Shown here one piece after another: positions 1-11,600 of a stretch of 64,000 nucleotides of DNA. A model generated the notes under the pieces. The model had not been told where the DNA came from. It ran no database searches and saw nothing but the letters and a program-made list of their open reading frames with translations. The number at the start of each line of letters is the position of its first letter. Position 1 is the stretch's first letter. The stretch lies in assembly GCA_917880885.1 (NCBI GenBank), contig OU862910.1:19604710-19668709 (forward strand), read 5' to 3'. The translations under genes and the position numbers were made by a program. The DNA is from Limnephilus marmoratus (taxonomy: Eukaryota > Arthropoda > Insecta > Trichoptera > Limnephilidae).

Positions 1-1760
1 TGTTAAATTTGAATTTCTGATAAAAAAAATTGTGAGTACTTAATTATAAACCATATATTTAATTTAACATTTTTTAAATTTCAAATAAGGAATTATACAA
101 ATTGTCCAAGAAAACCACTCCTCAATAACAATCCCTTTTCAAACACTCTTCAGGCAGGTAGGTACCATAATAATGAGAAAAAATTGCGAATAACAAAGTC
201 AAATAAACACGCCGATTTTACACGTGAAAAAAAAATTATTGAACCATTATAACAACCGCCATCTTGAACAACAAACAAACCAACAAAAAGGTAGAGTTAA
301 AACATGACTTCACTACGCTCAGTCAATAATTTTTTTCAAATTTTCTAAATCGGGTAAGAAAAATGGAATGTTATCATTTTCACGGTCGATTTGTAGAATT
401 TAGTGGCAATTTTTTTAATCGATATTATGTCATTAAAAATCAACCTAGAACGTGGTACATACCTAGCAATACCTATTACCGACTTAGATTTTGTGTGATA
501 TAGATATACAGCAACACGCCACACCGTGTGATAACAAAATGGAAGTATGTGTATGTGAATATGTGTAAGGGCACAGCTATCAAACTGATTAAATACATTC
601 TAGTATCAACTTGAATGGTTTCTATTCAAATATTACCATTATCGGCCTCCTCGTATCCCACAATGTTCTCCGCTATCAGAATTCATATAAGAAGATGTTG
701 ATGTCAGTATTATTATTTATTATCTGATAATGTCGACTATATATCGGAGAATCTGCAACAGCCATGTTGATAAAGTTGTAATGCAGTAATATAGATTACC
801 ACTTCAAAGATAATTAGTGCAATTGCAGAATGTGACATTAATACCAACCTATATTTCATATCCCAAAACTCATAGATATCATAATAAATACTTCTCAACT
901 TATCAATGAAAAATGAGTTTTCTTAGAATGCGGTGAATGCTTTTGTATGCAGTGCGGCATGGAATAGGTATTTAACTGTTTATTCTTAAAAAAAATTACG
1001 GTAATGAAGGCATATTTATTTTATTTTTATGTTGACGAATATATTATTTTCTATAACGATTTAAAATGTGCCTTTTTTGATTTGCCGCCAAAACGATATT
1101 ATGTTCGTTTTTATTCGAGAATTCAGCGGCGTTGACGTCACCCTAGGCAACGTTGGTGACCGCCGTCTTACCAACCAGTGGCAGTTCTATGTCATAATGA
1201 CGTTGTAGCCAGTTGGAACCGTTTCGAAACGTGCGCTTTTTTGGATGAAAATATTGAACCTATAAACAACAGTAATAATCAGGTATTAATTGTTTATTTT
1301 ATTTTACTTTATTTTTTCTGTTCTCACTATATAAAATGTGTACGTAGGATTATAATATGAAAGGCAAACACCAGTTACCAACTTATTGTTTAACCATTTG
1401 CTTTTAAGTACACACATATTATTATATAACTTTTATTTATTTTTATTATCATTTCAACAACTATGCTAAACAACCGACGGCTATTTTATGTTTTAATTGG
1501 TTATTTCATTTTTATTTTATTCTTTCTCTTCTCCTTTTCTTTCTTTTTTTCTACAACACATGTAGATATGTTTGTACCTATTTACCTTTTCTTTTTTAAA
1601 TTTATATTATTTTAATAACTATGCTAAACAAATAACAGTTACTAGGTTTTAAATTTTTTTATTTTATTTTATATTTTTCTGTTCTTTTTATTTCCTCTTT
1701 TTATTTCATCAATTTTCTTTCTTTTTTATACAAATCATGTTCCATTTGTTCATACCCATA
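1..1760. other. AT-rich non-coding DNA
   Basis: I see no gene, RNA or intact mobile element here. The stretch is AT-rich with many homopolymer runs and stops in all frames. A slightly more GC-rich patch near 1120-1250 holds only a 60-codon open frame of unremarkable composition. It may be intron or intergenic sequence left of the carbonic anhydrase exon. Confidence 0.6.
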
Positions 1761-1775
1761 ATAATTTACTGTCCT

Positions 1776-1890
1776 AAAACGGGAATACTCCTAGTTGGGC
1801 AGTCAAAAAAATCAATGAATTATGTATATACATATATAATCTTGTACTAAATAAACAAACAAATAAATAAATAAAATAAATATATTTTAG
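1776..1890 (+). repeat. Probable 3' end of a non-LTR retroposon with A-rich tail
   Basis: The segment runs from GGGAATACTCCTAGTTGGG into CTTGTACTAAATAAACAAA and then an (AAAT)n tail, an arrangement typical of insect LINE 3' ends. A closely similar core, GGAGTACTCCTGGCTGGGG, recurs at about 63952-63970 beside an (ATCGT)n tail, so the two are probably the same family or related 3' ends. No coding sequence is attached, so this is a severely 5'-truncated copy. Confidence 0.4.
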
Positions 1891-3370
1891 CCTAATGATC
1901 AGAATCAAAAAAATAAACATTTCTTTCACACATTTTTAACGATATTCGTAGTTTGTGAAAATACCCCATTAGTATTACAAATGAAGAATCCCGAAAATTG
2001 TGTAAGGACATACAGAAATTAGACTATTTTGTGTAACGCGGAAGTGGGTGGTAGAACGAGTCGGGAAAGCCCCGACAGAAACGGCATGATCAAAGCCTGG
2101 TCGGTGATGCCAAGCGTCGGAATAACACAAGAAAATGTTAGAGACGAATTACGAATGTGAATGAAGCATGGAGTGTGTGTGTGCCAATATAAAGTTGTGT
2201 TAAGCATATATTCCGGATCAAAACGATTTCTCTTTTACAATCTAATACTAAATACCTAAGATATCTGTAGGTACAATCTGTAATAATTCAAATACTAGGC
2301 TAGGAAGCTAGTACCTACTTACCTAATCTTATTAGAATTTCCTTTAGGTACACTAATATTTATTATGGCAACAAATTCCACTTTATTAATTTAACGCATG
2401 GCTTTCATGTTGACGTGGATTTTTGTTGACGTAGACAGCACGCCTGAGCCCTTTTCAATGAATAATAGGTATTATTATTTACAGTTTAAAAAATAATCAA
2501 ATTTAGAACAAACTTTGGGTATACGTAACCGAATGCCCAGAAATTAATTGTTTGGTCGAATTCATTAAGAAATTAATCAAATTTGGGAACACGTAACATC
2601 ACGCTCAGATATTCATTATTTGGTCGAATTTTCTATAAATGTGTATATTATGTTTGAGCCAAAGCGTCGAACAAGACGTTCTAAATATTGTTATCAGTGT
2701 CTTATCATAGTATCACTATCAGGCTTTGACACAAATGTGCACAAAGCATCATTAAACCCTTTGATGTGAATAAAGTCAACAGTAAAAGCTAGTTTTATCT
2801 GAAACATAACAAGTTAAAACTGACAGATAAGGCAAATAAAGTAGGAATTTCTTCAATTCCTTGAGAATTGTTAATTTCTAGGTACCTACCTAACAAAATG
2901 TACCTAAAGTAATCTACTAAGCTTTTCCAAAGGTTTTTTTTTGAGAATCACTTAGAAATTGAATATACCTACCTACTGATGCTAGGTCAGGGTTTTCCAA
3001 ACTTGGTGATATAACACACCCACTTTTTAAAAGACGTAAGCGACAATCGCAACAAATCACCCGAACAACCCATCTAGTTTTAGGATGGGTTATTTCATTG
3101 AATTTGAACAATTAATCAAATTTCAAAGATAATATTCAAGTTTTGTGAAAGTCCTGGCCAAGTTTTGTTAAAATCCAAGTAGAAACAACCGTCCAATGAT
3201 TTAATAACAACAGAACTATCATAAGTTGAATATTAACTTGAATGTTCAAGTGGCCTGACAGATCTATGAGTTATTTGTTGCACTTGATAACCTGTGATAA
3301 CCTGGCCGTCATATAAATCCAGTTATTTTGCCGACAAATCTTTATCTAAAGTTCGTTGAGATTATGTATA
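1891..3370. other. Non-coding, no clear feature
   Basis: Only AT-rich sequence is apparent. Positions 2030-2215 are less AT-rich and could be a decayed repeat, but neither strand gives a recognisable protein. Short tracts of TAGGTACCTA-type words occur, as elsewhere in the window. Confidence 0.5.
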
Positions 3371-3748
3371 CTAAGGGTTCCCGACCTTTTTGAGGTTAGG
3401 AGCTACTTTTCCCCTAGTTTTCACGGATCAACTTCTAACAAGAATCTTATAAGATTGTTTGCCTTTCCTTTTTTGGTTCTTCAGAACAGTGACCATAAAA
3501 CCATTTTCCTAACAAAATTAATTTGTCCTGCGATCGGGACATTTTTTTTCCATGGTAGTAGGTAAATTTAAAATGTGGAACTAATTTTTTTTTTTCAAAA
3601 TTCACAATTGAAATCTGCGATCGATACGTTGGGAAGCCTTGATGTATGACATTTTTATATGCTAAAGGTGATTTTTTGTTTCGATTCTGTACATTTTCAG
3701 TGACACAACTAAACTTAGCTCAGCGCACTACAGGTTGGGAACTACTGA
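3371..3748. mobile_element. Degenerate hAT-like MITE
   Basis: The left end reads AAGGGTTCCCGACCTTTTT. The right end, reversed, reads CAGTAGTTCCCAACCTG. These share the GGTTCCCAACCT-type terminal inverted repeat known from Charlie/hAT-type MITEs in many animals. I do not see a matching 8-bp target-site duplication, so the copy is old or its edges are misplaced. The interior of about 340 bp is AT-rich and non-coding. Assignment to hAT rests on the terminal motif alone. Confidence 0.4.
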
Positions 3749-5857
3749 ATATTCTAAAATCCATCTTATAGGCAAATGCTAAAATTAACAAAAATACCAA
3801 ACTATTTTCGAGTATTCATAATTCTACATTCATATTTCGGATTCTAATAAAGACCATCTGATTATATACCCACCTATCAAAACACTGTTGACAATCCTTC
3901 CATCTACATTTATCTAAAATGTCGACTTTGACCTTTAGAAAAAAATTTAAGTTTGTTTTTGTCGTACCTATCAGCAACTCTAATTTATGCCTATTTATAT
4001 TATCAAAATCATCGTTAGAGACAGGTAATTTATCGATAAGCATCGTAATGAGGCTTTAATTTTACAAACACACTCGTAACCTGCAGACAGTTTTTATGAC
4101 TTATGTTTTATACTAGATACTATTTCTTATCTAATAATCCATTTAGGATCTGAAATTAAAATACTTATTTAAATTTTATGTCAAATTAAATGTCACGTTA
4201 CGTAGCCAAAAATTTACGATACTAATAAATATATTTTTAATAAATAATGCATGAATATGGTAAATGCAAACGAAGCAAATTGCATGTTAATTCACTTTTA
4301 TCATGTTCAAAGATGCACAATTACATCATCGGAATATTTGCCAAAAATAATTCTTGCAAACTGTTGACAAAATTGCAATGAGATATTGATTGTGTAATCA
4401 TTTAAGCAGTTTTTGTGTAGACAAAGGAAAGACAAAAACCGGAAAGCGTCTACCTAGTTCTAGCTGGTAATTCAGTTCACTAATGATGTTCAATAAATAG
4501 TTAGTTTTGACGTCGATAGAGAGCGCCACATATAATGATAAATTCTTCTTATTCATTCTTCAAGAATTAACTGGCAAAGTAATATTGGTTGAACCGGTTT
4601 TAGTTACGCCGTCTCTCTCTCTCTCTCGCTAAAGCCAATTAATTTTAGACTAACCACTTGTTGCGAATATCACGGGGTTTTCCCTTTCACCTTCTTAAAA
4701 TTGAACCAAAACAACATATTTACACATTAACTACCTAGGTATCTACGTAAATATTTAAAATATGGCACAAACAACAATAAGTCAAGTAAGGCTAAACTTA
4801 TTTTCGACAACTATCACCGTTGGTTTTTCCATCTTAGCAAAACAACAAGTGTTGCAAGATTAATATGGCCATTGAGCTTTACTTGGAAGTTTAGTTTTTT
4901 TTTAACCTGAAATAATTAAATGAACTATTGAAATAGAACATCAGTTCTCTAAGGAAGTTTTAATTCTGCTCGTGAATGATACGGTTGTATCGAAACCGGT
5001 CGCGGAAAAATTAAATTTAAGTAACAAATGTACATTTAATAAAACTCTTCAAAAAACAAAATGTCTAGAAATTGTTACATAGTTAATGCCCAAGAAATAC
5101 AAAAAACTCTAAGGAAGCGTTACTAACAGTGCAAGCACGAGTTTGTTTAGAATTTGATATTGAAAGCGAAGTCCAACAGATACGTATGAACTGTGTACGA
5201 CAAAGTTGAAGGACAATAAACTGAGTGCAACAAATTATTAACACGGGCAAGGTATGTTTCTATAGATCTAACTTTAAAGTTAGTTAAACTAACATTTATT
5301 ACATGCATATTTGATGCACGAACCAAAAAAAAAAATTTGCCCATGGCGTCAAAAAAATGCTCGCAGCTTTTGCAATCTTAAGTGTATATTTAATATACAT
5401 ATAAGCTATTTTTTAAGATGTTGGTCTTCGAATATGTATTAAGTCAAAAATAAAACAATACCCCGTGCTATTTGTAGGTATTCTTGGGCAAAGCCGGGTA
5501 GTGAAGCTACGTTAAAATCATGAGGTAGATGCACCTTACACCTTCAAGAATAAATTACTTATGTGACAGGCCATGCGAGTTAATTATGATGTAAAAAGAA
5601 GCAAAATATCTAATACGAGTATTTTATCTACTGAAAAAGAAATAAGAAAATATGTTAAAAAAATATATAGAAAATATATGACCCATGTCTATGAAATTCT
5701 TATACAAAAGTTTGGACTGATCTGGTGGTTTGGACGAATACGTTTACATCTTTACTGGGTTCATCGTCATCATCATCACAAGTTTATTACAGGATATGTC
5801 CTCAATGGGTTCCACTAGTGGCCCTGTTACAGTATATTACAGGTGGCTTCTATTTAC
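3749..5857. other. Non-coding DNA, presumably intron
   Basis: This lies on the 3' side of the minus-strand carbonic anhydrase exon. I looked for the next exon, which would carry the zinc-binding HxH region on the minus strand, and found nothing like it, so the intron should run beyond the window edge. A short TC microsatellite sits at about 4615-4628. At 5484-5510 a TGGGCAAAGCCGGGTAGTGA motif resembles the hairpin-like end of Helitron-type repeats common in insects. That second call is weak. Confidence 0.5.
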
Positions 5858-6049
5858 CTGATCCCCTGCCATTTTCTTCGACCTTCCAGCAGTAGCCCGG
5901 GTTGACCAGCGACCTGGTCTGGATGGGGCAGTAGGTCCACTGCAGCGGCAGTAGCTGCGCAGTGGACATGGTGGTGGAAGTGGCTATGTCCACTGGGCTC
6001 TGGCGGGAGCCGCTCGCCTCGGGGAACTTCTCCACCCATGTTGATGGAC
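5858..6049 (-). CDS. Alpha-carbonic anhydrase (CAH1-like), internal exon
   Basis: This is one internal exon of a cytosolic-type alpha-carbonic anhydrase, the zinc enzyme that interconverts CO2 and bicarbonate. The minus strand encodes a G-P-S-T-W-V-E-K-F-P start, the family hallmark RQSPVDI, then a SLVNPGYCWKV segment. Splice signals are good: CTAATC branch-like sequence, a pyrimidine run and TTTTATCAG before 6049, and CAG/GTAAAT after 5858. The exon is 192 nt and symmetric, entering and leaving in phase 1. The residue at the human CA II His64 proton-shuttle position is Tyr (in PGYCW), which to my knowledge is usual for insect CAH1 rather than damage. Zinc-binding histidines lie in a later exon not seen here. 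No stop or frameshift interrupts it, so it is probably a live exon; a pseudogene fragment cannot be excluded. Confidence 0.88.
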
Positions 6050-6612
6050 CTGATAAAACAAAAGAAATCACTGATTAGTTTTAGATACTTCATTGACAAC
6101 CCTTGTAAAATTTATTTACCCTTAGTGTAACAAATAAAATGCCATGCGCCGTCTGAGACTATTTTCGTAATAACTGATGTTTTATTATAAATTGTACCGT
6201 CTTACTAGATAATGTGTTTATGTATTTATTTTACAATATAGGTAGTACCTATATCTACCCTACGTACGTTTCCCAAGGATAGCTACTTATATTTAGAGAA
6301 ATGTTTTTTTCTACGTAATGTAAAATATATAAAATACCAGGGGAGACGACTGAAATAAATATATTCATGACATTATCCAACGTTTGCGAACCAAACACAA
6401 TATTATTTCTTTTCACAAAATATAATTTTTTTTTATTTATTTTATTTATAAGAATATTGTACATTGCTTAGTTTTTTTGTGGTGTTTCATCCGCCATGCT
6501 AGGGATATCCCTGTGTTATGGCGGGTGAAGTTTACAGATTTGAAATTGTACATTTGTAATGGTTGATAAATAAAATTAGAAGTTGTACAGATTAAATTAA
6601 ATTGCAAAATTT
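6050..6612. other. Intronic DNA 5' of the carbonic anhydrase exon
   Basis: The first 40 bases supply the acceptor signals for the exon on the minus strand. The remainder is AT-rich. An imperfect hairpin, with CCGCCATGCTAGGGAT against ATCCCTGTGTTATGGCGG, occurs at about 6490-6523 and may be the end of an old MITE. No coding sequence is visible. Confidence 0.5.
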
Positions 6613-6655
6613 TATAATAATAATAATTAATTAATTAATAATAATTAATAATAAT
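6613..6655. repeat. TAA/TTAA microsatellite at the 5' junction of the R4/Dong-like element
   Basis: A run of TAA, TAAT and TTAA units directly precedes the first retrotransposon-like codons. Dong, an R4-clade element first described from Bombyx, is known to insert in TAA repeats, so this may be the target site rather than chance AT-richness. Confidence 0.5.
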
Positions 6656-7496
6656 GTATAATATTATGTCCTTTTGGAATACAGATTTGCTAGTTAATTT
6701 AAAAGGTAAGAAAATAGTAGTACCGGGCATTTCAATAAAAAGAGGGATTTTTCAAGGAGACTCACTGAGCCCTCTTTGGTTTTGCTTAGCATTGAATCCC
6801 CTTTCTAAAATGTTAATTAAAAGCAAGTTTGGAATAAAAATTAAGGGTAATACAAGAGAGAGTAGTATAGTTTCACATCTATTATATATGGATGATATAA
6901 AATTATTTTCAAATTCTGAATCAAATTTAGAGAAAATGATTAAGGTAGTTAAAATTTTTTCAGATGATATTAAAATGACTTTTGGTTTAGATAAATGTAA
7001 AACTATCCATATAGAGAAAGGCAAAATTGTAGATGGAGACGAGGGTATATTTAGAAATTTCAAAATTCAAAGTATGAAAGGGGATGAGGTTTATAAATAT
7101 TTAGGATACCCGCAATCGAATAGATTAGATCACACTAGTATTAAAAATGATATTAGGATTAAATTTCAAACTAGGATCAGAAAAATTTTAAAATGCAATC
7201 TATCTGCTAAAAATTTAGTAAAAGCAATAAATACTTGGGCAATACCTCTACTAACGTACTCATTTGGCATAATTAAATGGTCCAATACAGATTTAGATAG
7301 TTTAGAACGATTAATTAGAACTACGTTAACAAAATTTAATTGCCATCATCCAAATTCAGCTATAGAACGAATTAATTTACCTAGAAATTTAGGAGGTAGA
7401 GGTGTAGTCAAAATAACATCTTTGAAACACAATCAGGTAGAAATGCTTAGAAATTTTTTCCATAGGAAAGCTATAGCTCAGAAATGCACAAAATAA
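6654..7496 (+). pseudogene. R4/Dong-like reverse transcriptase, partial (first frame)
   Basis: About 280 codons encode the palm and thumb part of a non-LTR reverse transcriptase. GIFQGDSLSPLWF (residues 31-43) is the RT motif before the active site, and YMDD (78-81), followed by IKLF, is the catalytic box. A FGLDKCKT segment and a YLGYPQS segment follow, as in R4/Dong and R2 relatives. The first catalytic Asp (motif A) and the finger region are missing, so the protein cannot be active. Similarity begins at about 6664; the ATG is probably just in flanking sequence. It ends in KAIAQKCTK and a stop, where homologous sequence continues in another frame at 7484. Confidence 0.75.
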
Positions 7497-8440
7497 TTTG
7501 CAAGGCAGATAGAAATATTACACCTTTAAATTTATATGACGAGAATGCCAACATTCTTATAAATACTAACCAGGAATTATTAGATTCCTGGTCAAATAAA
7601 ATTATTCACGCAAAACACTTCAATTATCTTAACCAAACGTATGTTGACAAACTTTCGTCAAACAAATGGTTGAGTATTGGAGAGTTGAGCGCAGAAATAG
7701 AAGGATTTATGCTTGCCATTCAAGATAGAGTCATTAATACTAAAAATTATAGAAAGCATATAATCAAAGATATAAATCAAATTGATGATTTATGTAGAAA
7801 ATGTTTGGCTTTTCCCGAAACTATAGAACATATTATATCGGGATGTTCTATATTAGCGCCTTCCGAGTATACATTTAGGCACAATCAGGTTTTAAAAATA
7901 ATTCACCAAAGTTTGGTAATTAAACATAACTTGATTGATTGCCGTAATGTAGTACCTTATTATGAATATGAACCAAATTCATTTATAGAAAATGAATTTT
8001 ATAAAATATATTATGATAAAACTATACTAACAGACAGAACAATTAGTCATAATAGACCTGATATAGTTTTACATGACAAAATTAAAAAAATAACTTATAT
8101 CATTGATGTAGCTATTCCAAATTCCTGTAATATTCAAAAAACTGTTTCTGAAAAAATTAGAAAATACACAGATTTAGGAAATGAGATTAAAAGAATTTGG
8201 CATTCTCGGACTATAAAAATATTACCATTTGTTATTTCGGCCACTGGCATAATACCTAGGAATCTGATTCAAAATTTGAGCATATTAGATTTGTCAAAGA
8301 ATTTGTATATAAAAATGCAAAAAGCAGTAATTTTAAATACATGTAGGATTACAAAAGATTTTTTAAATATTTATATTGAGGGATCAGTAGGATTTATAGG
8401 TTCAATTAGAAATGCCACAGAGCCGAACCCTCTGATATGA
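7484..8440 (+). pseudogene. R4/Dong-like CCHC and restriction-like endonuclease region (second frame)
   Basis: About 318 codons continue the element after a frameshift. Residues 104-121 form C-x2-C-x8-H-x4-C, the single zinc-knuckle-like motif that precedes the endonuclease in R2/R4 proteins. RPD (191-193) and IIDVA (Asp208), with KY at 227-228, match the PD...D...K pattern of the restriction-like endonuclease that nicks the target. A W-H-S-R-T...VISATG..P tail matches the C-terminus of this group. The endonuclease half is intact with no internal stop. The stop is TGA at 8438. With RT in another frame and truncated, I treat it as a pseudogene. Confidence 0.75.
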
Positions 8441-8603
8441 AAATATCTGGAGTCGGTGAATTATATTCCCATTTGGTCTCTAGTGGGTTGACATGTTGTT
8501 CTTGTATTGTTTTGTATTTATAATACTTATATAGTGCAATTGCATAAGTGGATTCACTAGATGATCATTTGGGGAAGTGTATGAAAGGGTTTAGTTTTTC
8601 CTT

Positions 8604-8636
<33 letters not shown>

Positions 8637-8640
8637 GATA

Positions 8641-11600
8641 TTATTTCCTCGCAAAGCAAATAAAATATATTTTAGTATGATGTTGATAGGAGGTTCAAAA
8701 TACCATAAAATTGTAGTGCGGATAGGTACTAGCAAATTTACGGTGGATTTCTTGGCAGACCAGTGGCAAAGTACGATCAAAGGTATAATACCTACCTACC
8801 ATAGAATGATAAACGGGAGATTGCGGAAACTCTGCAAATCGGGTCCGCATAGTTAATAATAACAATCATAATTTATTATTAAGGTGCCTTATTTGCACGT
8901 CCTAGCATAGCAATTTTCTTCAGTTCTACAAGTGCCCTTCGAGTTTAGGCGATGCAAATCATGTGTCTTGAAAATCATGACAAGTTTTGTCAAGTTTCTA
9001 AAAACCCTCCCAAAAGGCCACACCCCTTCCGATTTCGAATGTTTCAAAGATTAGTGCATCGCTTTAAGGATAATGGCGTAGTCGCAAAACGGGGTTTCCA
9101 AATAAATACGTTTTTTTTTTTTTTGTAATTTGAATAAAGTTACTCTTCCTTCCTTCTTCTTGAGCTAACGTATCATACATATTTAGATTTTCCATCATCA
9201 GGGCTGATGGCCGTCATGTTGCATGCACACTGCAAGATCACTAAGGAAGCGCAACTATCAATATTAAATTTCACGGTGCGAAACTAACTACTACTGTACA
9301 CATGCGTATTTAAAACTAACGCCAAATGTTCAAACTAACATGGCTGAGAGAACTGAGTGATAATCAACTTGCAAACATTATGAATTCTAGATAATCATTA
9401 AATTAAATGAAAAAATTAGGTGCATAATATTGACAGAGACAATTTATTACATATCAATAATTATATACTATATAAAGAAAATCTTAAACGTTTTCAAAAC
9501 ATACCATAATTTAACTAATAATACAGAAATAACCATCGGATTCCAAAGCGAGAATCTTATAAATGTTTACAAGACTTTCGATATAGCCTTTTTTTAGAAA
9601 CCAGCACTTGAAGCTCTGAAAAACCAACAACATCAGATGGCAATCTTTCTTCACCCAAATTAACCATATTCAGCTACAACTTGTGTTGGTACGAATCGGG
9701 TTCGTTGTACCTCGAGAAAAACAACAAAAAAAACCTACTGTAATAAAAAATAGTTTATATTACATCATTCTTGTTTTGTGTACACTCGTACTGCTCGTGT
9801 CTTATAGGAAAATAATAAAATATCTCTGAGAAAATTTTTCAAAAAAAATGCAGGCAAATAAAATTGCTTGATTTCTTCTCGGTGTCCAGTGGTAAGACTA
9901 AGTGATATTTAATAGTTGCTTTTACATGGCATTAAACATTAACGCAGTATATTACGTATAGCGTGCATCTTATTATCAGATCTATTAATAACATCTTATT
10001 GTAAACTAACCACTAATCATAAATCATGGAGTTGCATCATTGCAAAAATAATTAATTATTTAATTTAATTGATACAGAATTTCCGTAGAAAATCTCAAGT
10101 CAGTTATGAAACTGAATCTAACACTAATGAAACTGATTAAATTTTTATTTAGTTGTAGAATGCAGATTTTCTTCTAACTTGTACAGTTATTATCATTGAT
10201 TGAAAGAATGATAATTTAATTACTTTTTCCTGTAATTAGTAGGTACTTAATAAAATAACACAGGTTTATAGGTAGATTGTTGTCAATACATTGAATTTCC
10301 TGTTTATTATTTTCTCTACACTTCTATCGTCTCTTGGTAGGACGCTCGGTAGTACAAGATAATTGTACAGATCGATTTCTAATCTTTCACTGCATGCCTA
10401 CCGGCTTTTCCGAACAAATTAACATGCTTTTTCAGAAACGTTGTGTTTAATCAAAAGGTCAGTACTAAAGTCAAAGGGTTTATGTCTAGCTTTTATTAAA
10501 TTAAATATTTCCTACCATCAAAATAATCTGAGTAGGCAGTACCTAGGCATGAAGAATACCTTCAGTCGTATTATTATCGTTAATCATTAATTTATTATCA
10601 TTGTTTTGTATTAGGTGTATCAGTTTCGAGGGCACTCTAATGTTTTGTTCCTGCATTTGACCATGAAACTGATAACGTTTTTTTTCATAATTTGTTTATT
10701 TGTTGTTCGCATCAAAGGCCTTTCTTTAAGGTTTCTCGATCTCTAAGGTCGAGTGTCAAAGACAGCACAGAATGTGTCTAATCTTGTAAATAATGTAAAC
10801 ACCTCAACTGGTTCCTGGGTAAGTCGGTAAGAAGTAAGCAAGTACCGACTGACTCACTTTTATTGACATGCCAGGGGAGCAATTTACTGTCAGATCAAGT
10901 ACTTGACAGTTGACAACTGTTTCCTCTGGCCTAGGAACTCTGACGCATTGTCATCACGAGTCACATGACGGTGCGAACAAATTAAGCGCATCTTTTAACT
11001 GACATACACTTAATCAATTTGTAATATTAAAACTGGTTTTTATTGGTATTATTATTAAATTAACTACTGGATTGTCCGGCGCATCAAGATGAGCGCTCAC
11101 TTGAGAAAGTTAAATGAATATTATTAACATTTCTCAACAAGTAATGTATTTTGTTGTTACGCGGCTTGAGAAGTTCGTTGAATTGTTTGATGACCATCGA
11201 CGCTCGCCAAAGGAATTTTCGTTATGTAATTGAGAATTTAGCACCTCACTTTCACAATTCATTGAGGATCGTTTAGATTTTATTATGTGACAAAATGGTT
11301 AGATTTTTGTTCTATTTTGTATAACTCCAATCTCCAACTGATAAGAAAACCCTGTTCGTATTGGGAAGAAAAAAGCTTCCGGAGTGTTTTTCCAACCGGT
11401 GACGGCCCCAAAAAAGCATCGCCAATGGTAGCCATTGTTGCCACAACTGTTGTCATTGGTCAAAAAAAGCTGGATCTTTTTTTATTATTTTGAACAGACA
11501 GTTTGACCATGGCACTGGCAAAATAATAAACAAATAGTTAAAATGTGACTTGTGTTTGAAGTAGGTTACAAAACTTACACTATGTCTATAATTTATACCC

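Larger units (their letters stand above)
6654..8636 (+). mobile_element. 5'-truncated R4/Dong-like non-LTR retrotransposon
   Basis: This is a retrotransposon remnant holding the C-terminal half of a reverse transcriptase, a CCHC motif and a restriction-like endonuclease, in the order found in the R2/R4 lineage. The 5' end is lost within RT, near the GIFQGDSLSP motif. A single frame change splits the reading frame near 7470-7484. About 165 bp of 3' untranslated sequence follows the stop, ending at or near a T28 tract (8605-8632). That T-run is unusual for a plus-strand LINE tail, so the true 3' edge is uncertain. No target-site duplication was identified. Confidence 0.75.

Noticed and set aside
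2019..2207. GC-richer patch as an exon or RT relic
   Set aside because: Neither strand yields a motif I can name.
5573..5818. Open frame next to the carbonic anhydrase exon
   Set aside because: AT-rich, opposite strand to the exon, no domain and no splice logic.
1..5857. Next carbonic anhydrase exon (HxH zinc-binding region)
   Set aside because: I looked for the expected complement on the plus strand and found no match; the exon presumably lies beyond the left edge.
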